Source of the DNA: Margaritispora aquatica | Lineage: Eukaryota; Ascomycota; Leotiomycetes; Helotiales; Discinellaceae | NCBI GenBank assembly: GCA_007644065.1 | Contig: VJWN01000016.1 | Span: 791,207 to 855,206, forward strand | Direction: 5' to 3' | Length of the DNA: 64,000 bases | Shown: positions 59,161-64,000 of the stretch, piece by piece | Position numbering within the stretch: position 1 is the first letter of the stretch | Layout of the letters: each line of letters begins with the position of its first letter | Notes under the pieces: model-generated | Seen by the model: only the letters and a program-made list of their open reading frames with translations | What the model was told of the DNA's origin: nothing | Database searches by the model: none | Position numbers and translations under genes: made by a program

Positions 59161-61720
59161 ATGAACGAAGACTACTCCTTTCCTTGGCAGAGGAAATATC
59201 TTACGATGGATCATGACAAACCAGAAGTCGTAGTATCGCAGATTGTGGAATATTATCCACATGGACATTCAAAATCGCAGGTTACCCCGGATATCGAGTA
59301 TGCAGGCCCACCATCCATCAATGAAGCAGAGAATGTAGAGGATCCCAAGGACCATCGAGGGGAGAGTGTTTGGTAGGCTTCTTTCCTACTCGCTTGTGGA
59401 TTACACATCCCTGATATAGATACAGGAGGACTTTGAGTGAAAGACATTTGAACGTGAGTGGTCAGGAACATCGAAGCCGGATTCAGCGCTGATATCAATG
59501 TGTTAAAAGATGATAGCATTCTCTGGGTACGTTTGATCACATTATGCTTGTCTTCTTGACTGACAACTTGAAGGACAATCGGAAATGGCAGGTCAAACCA
59601 AAACACCTGCGCTAGGCTGAGCTGACGTATTGCGAAGGTCTTTTCCTTGGTTGCGGTGTCTCTTTGGCTGTCGCAGGACCTGGTGGCGCAGTTTTATCAT
59701 ACGTTATCATGGGTAGTGTCATCGCATCCGTGATATCTTGCTTGTGCGAAATGACAGCTCTCATGCCTGTCAATGCGCCAGCCATGGAATTTCCTCGGCG
59801 ATTTCTGGACCGTGGAGTTGGATTTGCGGTTGGATGGATGTACTGGTAAGGGCCTTGAAAGCACAGAGATTGCCGGAAATGCTGATCAGAGAAGGTTCGC
59901 ATATGCTATTCTTGCGGCAGATGAGCTAGTAGCTGTCTCGGATACAATCAAGTTCACATACCAAGACGGAACGACCTATTTGAATTGGACCATTGGACAT
60001 AATGTTGATAAAGCTGTGTGGATTGCTCTGTTCTTGGTTTTGGTTGCTGTTATCAACATGTTTCCAGTAAAAGTACCAATTCTTTCTCGTTAATATGAGT
60101 CGAACCAAATGCTGATCACAATGGCAGGTCTTTGGGGAACTCGAGTACATTTTTGGCACCATTAAACTAACTTTTATCACCATGCTTATTGTTCTCATGC
60201 TTATCATTAATGTGATGCCATGTATGTGCCGCTACTTCAGTACTGGGCTCTGCTAACTGGATCGACAGCAAGAGAGAATGCCTACTATAAAGAGCCAATT
60301 GGTTCGAAATGTAGGGAATTTCAGCTTCAAACTATTGTGCAAAGCTGACTACTGGTTCAGATTGGGACTCACCATATCCATTATTCAATTCTGTCTATCA
60401 AGTCAAAGATGAAGTCGGCAATCGCCAGAGAGATATAAAGGGTATCATAGGATCATTACTTGCCATGTGGTCAGTAAATGCCTTCGGCTCATTACGATAT
60501 CTGAGTAACCAAGAAAAGGACAACAATCGTGCATGTTATCTTCTCTTACATCGGGATGGACATCATTGCTGCCACAGCAGCGGAAAGCAAAGCCCTTTCC
60601 AACGCCGAAAGCATGAAGATGGGAGCTAGAAAAATAAACTTGCGAATACTTGTACTCTATGCTATGGCTATATTAATGGCGTCCTTCAACGTCCGGACCG
60701 ATCACCCTTTCATCAATGGGAAAGAAACATCCATCGGAGCTAAATCTGTGTTCGTTATTGCAGTAGTTGAGGCAGGATTACCTGCTGCTGCGCACTTCTT
60801 CAACGCGATTTTTGTGTTTGCTAGCTTTACTTGCGCGATCAACTCAATGTATGTTGCTTCGAGAGTGCTCCACACTCTAGCACTACGAGATCAGACTGGA
60901 CCAGAGTTCATCACTTCCCGGTTACGCTCTTGTCGATCTGGCGTACCTACTCGAGCTGTATTGGTTACTGCAGCTATGATGATGGTGGCGTTTATGGGCA
61001 GGACGGGTGCTCCAGGGGTAGTAAGTATTGAATTTTGGATGGAGAATCTCGCTTACACAACAACAGCGATTAAATGAGCTCGCAGCAAATTGCACAGTTT
61101 CATGTCTGATTGTCTATGCTGCGATATGTGCAGCATATCTTAGCTTCTTCAAGACGTATGAGTTGAAACTTTGGTCTAATGTGGGATTTAAATCTAATAT
61201 GAATTTGTCCAGACTCCAGGACGCTAAACTGTACGGCAATCCATCCCAGACGCAAGCAGAAATGTACGATCGGAACCATCCCCGATATCCCTATAAATCG
61301 CACGGTCAATGGCTGAAAGGATGTTATGGTCTCGTAGCTTGCGTTATTCTTGTCATTTTCAATGGCGTGGTTGCCTTTCTCGAGGATCCATTTGATACGA
61401 GAAGGTTTATTGCTTCGTATATCGGGGTGAGCGTCCTTCTTTCTTCATTTTCCATAATTTTCTCTCCCACCAGTCAATAACTACTGCCGACACTAATTTC
61501 TTTGCAGATACCGGTCTTCCTTCTTCTCATCGTTGGCTACAAAATTCGCAAGCATGGTTTCAAGATTTCACAATGGGGTCCAGAGCGGTCGAATGACCTG
61601 CGGAATACAATTCAGGCATCTAGCGAGACTCGAAAGGGAAGGTTGGAATTCCCCGATGATGCGATTACGAAGGAAAATTGGAGAACATTTTTGAATTGGA
61701 TTTGGATTTGGATGAGATAG
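59161..61720 (+). CDS. Amino-acid permease (AAP/YAT family), 12 exons
   Basis: Plasma-membrane amino-acid transporter of about 658 residues. Inferred exons are 59161..59372, 59426..59453, 59510..59526, 59574..59587, 59638..59845, 59895..60072, 60128..60221, 60269..60310, 60361..60469, 60519..61020, 61067..61426 and 61508..61720. All phases agree. Exons 3 and 4 are only 17 and 14 bases and encode the TM1 motif GTIGNGLFLGCG; this requires a GC donor (ATG|GCAGGT) for intron 4, with a CTGAC branch point. Other landmarks are AGPGGAVLSYVIMG, CEMTALMPVNAP, VFGELEYIFGTIK and the YIGMDIIAATAAE helix. A soluble N-terminus of about 80 residues precedes TM1. It diverges from the WD-like gene. Substrate specificity is unknown. 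Exon 11's left edge (VRLNELAANC) is least certain. Confidence 0.87.
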
Positions 61721-63198
61721 ATGGATCACGATGTTGGGTTTCTGACTCCTAAAGTCGCCATGATCTAGTAAGGCATGGCAGCTCAGTAGTCTGTAACGAT
61801 GGGAGCCTTGCTCGTTATCTGGTATTGAGACTTGGTATGGTTTGAGTGGGATGATCGATCAGTGCTTACGGATTTCGGTGGCATATAATCTTAACAAGTT
61901 ACTGTATAACCACACTTTTGCTTACATCCCACCTTCAATTTCGCAAATGCTTCCATGCCCAACCCTTCCTTTTCAGTGCAGTTACAGGGCCTTACTTTAG
62001 GCAAACAAACACTATATAGGTCAGAGTCCGAAGACCTACCTACTTGCCTTATCGTCGCTACACGACGCGGTAGGAGACATTGGATTGCGCTTACTTGCAT
62101 TTCTAGCTTATCTAGAGTAAAATTTTCTAAGCTAGCTATCTTTTGGGGGTGCCGGATGGGATAAGACTGGGAGGTAGCTGAGCTGGGTGTTTGATGTAAG
62201 AGTAGGTTTCTAGGTGTGAAGTTTGGTGAATACTGAGAGGTCTGGTGAGTTTCTCCTGAACACCGCAGATTGGGATTGGCAGACGCCGACTTGATGTATG
62301 AATGTGGATATGGGTGGAGGTGAAAGAGGAAGAGTGTGTCTGGTGAGTTTAAGTCGGTCATGGCGAGTAAGCGCTTGGAAGGTGCCCGAGCCTAAGGATG
62401 GCAGTAGAGAAGGTATTTGCGTTGTTACATGTAATGAGGTAGTAGAGAAGAAGATGGGACCAGAATGGTAGCGTGGCTATCATATGACGATCAAGCACCG
62501 TTTGAAGCATTGGGATCTGTTAAACTCATATAGTTTGCTTTGGACAATGAAGTACTCTCGTCTTTGACTGAAGCCTGCGAGATCGCAACAGATAGGAGAG
62601 GATTCCTCAATATCTACAAAGTAAGGCGGGTACCTATTTTAGAACACTAAGTTGTATCTCGTGACTCCACTAGGCGTATCTAGAGGTGAACCTAGTGGTC
62701 AAACCGCATCTTCCTTCTCTCATCGCCTAGGTAGTTAACGTAGGGCTGACCGAGTGTACTCGGCCTCCATCCTCATACCATCTTCGATCATGATAATCTC
62801 AAGGGTGAAGAAAGCCCAAATGATGATGGAACAAGATGAGAGGAAGCAGAACACGGTGTTACCAGGAGCTGGAAGGAGTGTGCTCCATGCGGTTGTGACC
62901 CGTCGATGGAGGAAGAGATCCTTCTGTCACGACTGTCATAGCGCTGGAATAGCGAGAGGCAGGAGAATTGGATGAGACCATAATGCCAAAGGAAAGAAGC
63001 CTGTCCGAACAGATCATAGAGCAGGGGGAAAGAAATCTATAGTGATTTGCTCAGAGAAATGAAGTATCTGTATGTTCTTTTCGCGGTGTAGACTATTTGT
63101 CTTGAATGCAATATTTTGCAGCCCACTGTAGGGCATCAAGGTCGTCCATCTACCACGAAAATGCCAATACTGTTGTCTATAACTTACGCTTTCTGCTA
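61721..63198. other. Intergenic before the third 2EXR gene
   Basis: About 1.5 kb. A 156-residue minus frame at 61891-62361 shows no family and I do not support it. A CTAG-rich patch at 62095-62140 resembles decayed repeat DNA. Confidence 0.45.
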
Positions 63199-64000
63199 CT
63201 AACCATCATAATGTTCAAACTTACATCTCAATCTCTTAGGCAACATTACCTTCTGAGAAATGATAGGCATATCCCAAGGATATTCTCCTTCCTCAGTATC
63301 ATCCCTCTGAAGCCCCCTAAGTCTCTCCAAGTCGAAAACAATCATGTCCACGGTTGGGGCATAGAGCTCGCCATTGATAATTGTGTCGCGATCATGTACA
63401 GGAGCATCATTCATCTCTTCAATGCCCATCATCACCAATTCGTCGCCTTCATCTAAAACCTGCCGGTACTTGCTGAATTGTCCATAGGTATCATCAAAAT
63501 GTAATAGAACCGCACTGAAATTCTTGATTCCGCCACAGATACCAAATATACTAGCAAGCTCAACTTCGCATGGCTCAACGGATGATTCATCGAAAAGAAT
63601 CGCTAGCTTCTGGACCTTGTCCAAGTCCTCGATCCTCGAACGATACTCTAGATCAAAAGCCATTCCTCCAAAGCGCCCGAAGTCCCGTAGACCAGCATAG
63701 TAAGCAAAATTATCGTGTCGCAGGTATAGAGTATCAATTGAAAAATTGAAATAAGTCTGTGGTATCGAACCTGTACAGTAGAAAGCCGCAGTATAATGTT
63801 GAAGAAACACGTCTCGAGCTTCTCTGCAAGCGTAGAGCATTGGAGGAGTGGAAACACCCGAGTACATTCCAATCAAATTTGCTTCTTTATAACCGTCCAT
63901 TTGGTATGCTCCAATGCTTTCTGCCATCTCTAATCGCATGCTTTCGCGGTTGAGGTCTACCTCGGTCTGGGGAATGGCGACAGGATGTCCATCAAGATCA
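63199..64000 (-). CDS. 2EXR-type protein 3, truncated by the window edge
   Basis: The frame is open to the right edge, so the N-terminal 2EXR motif is outside the window. The visible 267 residues match the post-motif region of the two other copies: MLYACREARDVFLQHY, then TYFNFSIDTLYLRHDNFAYY and KVQKLAILFDES. It ends at a TAA/TAG-type stop after RCKFEHYDG. It lies in the opposite orientation to the other two. Membership is inferred from these shared blocks only. Confidence 0.78.
   Translation of the reverse strand, partial: DLDGHPVAIPQTEVDLNRESMRLEMAESIGAYQMDGYKEANLIGMYSGVSTPPMLYACREARDVFLQHYTAAFYCTGSIPQTYFNFSIDTLYLRHDNFAYYAGLRDFGRFGGMAFDLEYRSRIEDLDKVQKLAILFDESSVEPCEVELASIFGICGGIKNFSAVLLHFDDTYGQFSKYRQVLDEGDELVMMGIEEMNDAPVHDRDTIINGELYAPTVDMIVFDLERLRGLQRDDTEEGEYPWDMPIISQKVMLPKRLRCKFEHYDG

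Noticed and set aside
61891..62361. 156-residue minus frame
   Set aside because: His/Pro/Ser-rich without motifs; no splice or start support.

Overview
The window looks like nuclear DNA of a filamentous ascomycete (Pezizomycotina). Genes are interrupted by short introns of about 43-89 bases with GT(C)-AG ends and CTNAC/CTGAC branch points. The families present fit this: a HET-domain protein, DUF7918, 2EXR, a Zn2Cys6 regulator, a DUF8035 protein and a fungal Cps1-type glycosyltransferase. The family mix suggests Leotiomycetes, but that rank is inference. No rRNA, tRNA, CRISPR or intact transposon was seen.

Layout. Positions 0.3-6.8 kb hold three tandem DUF7918 paralogues, all on the minus strand, each ending in a SUMO-interaction-like IDLT(D/S)D tail. 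An Old Yellow Enzyme follows at 7.6-8.9 kb. After a gene-poor stretch comes an Rqc2/NEMF homologue (12.7-15.9 kb), then a large disordered DUF8035 protein (17.8-20.5 kb). Positions 23.9-26.8 kb hold a HET gene with one in-frame TGA. It lies between two 53-base direct repeats and is followed by a 380-base duplicate of the promoter and first codons of the GST gene found 20 kb further on.

Positions 29.9-40.4 kb form a compact beta-glycoside utilisation cluster. It contains a Zn2Cys6 regulator, an intracellular GH1 beta-glucosidase, a GH2 (LAC4-like) beta-galactosidase and a LAC12-like sugar permease. GH1 and GH2 diverge from a shared 1-kb promoter region rich in short repeats. The permease would import a disaccharide such as lactose or cellobiose, the two hydrolases would split it inside the cell, and the regulator would control the set. 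A second sugar-porter gene beside it (41.9-43.5 kb) is broken by a nonsense codon and a frameshift.

Positions 44.5-46.2 kb hold a decayed glycosyltransferase-2 gene whose nonsense codons fit CpA-to-TpA (RIP-like) mutation. The intact GST follows at 46.6 kb. The rest carries two 2EXR proteins (47.9-51.7 kb), a class V aminotransferase-like enzyme (52.4-54.1 kb), a 1078-residue zinc-motif/WD-like protein (54.8-58.2 kb), a 12-exon amino-acid permease (59.2-61.7 kb) and a third 2EXR gene that runs off the right edge.

All exon models were derived by eye from reading frames, splice signals and family motifs. They have not been checked against transcripts.
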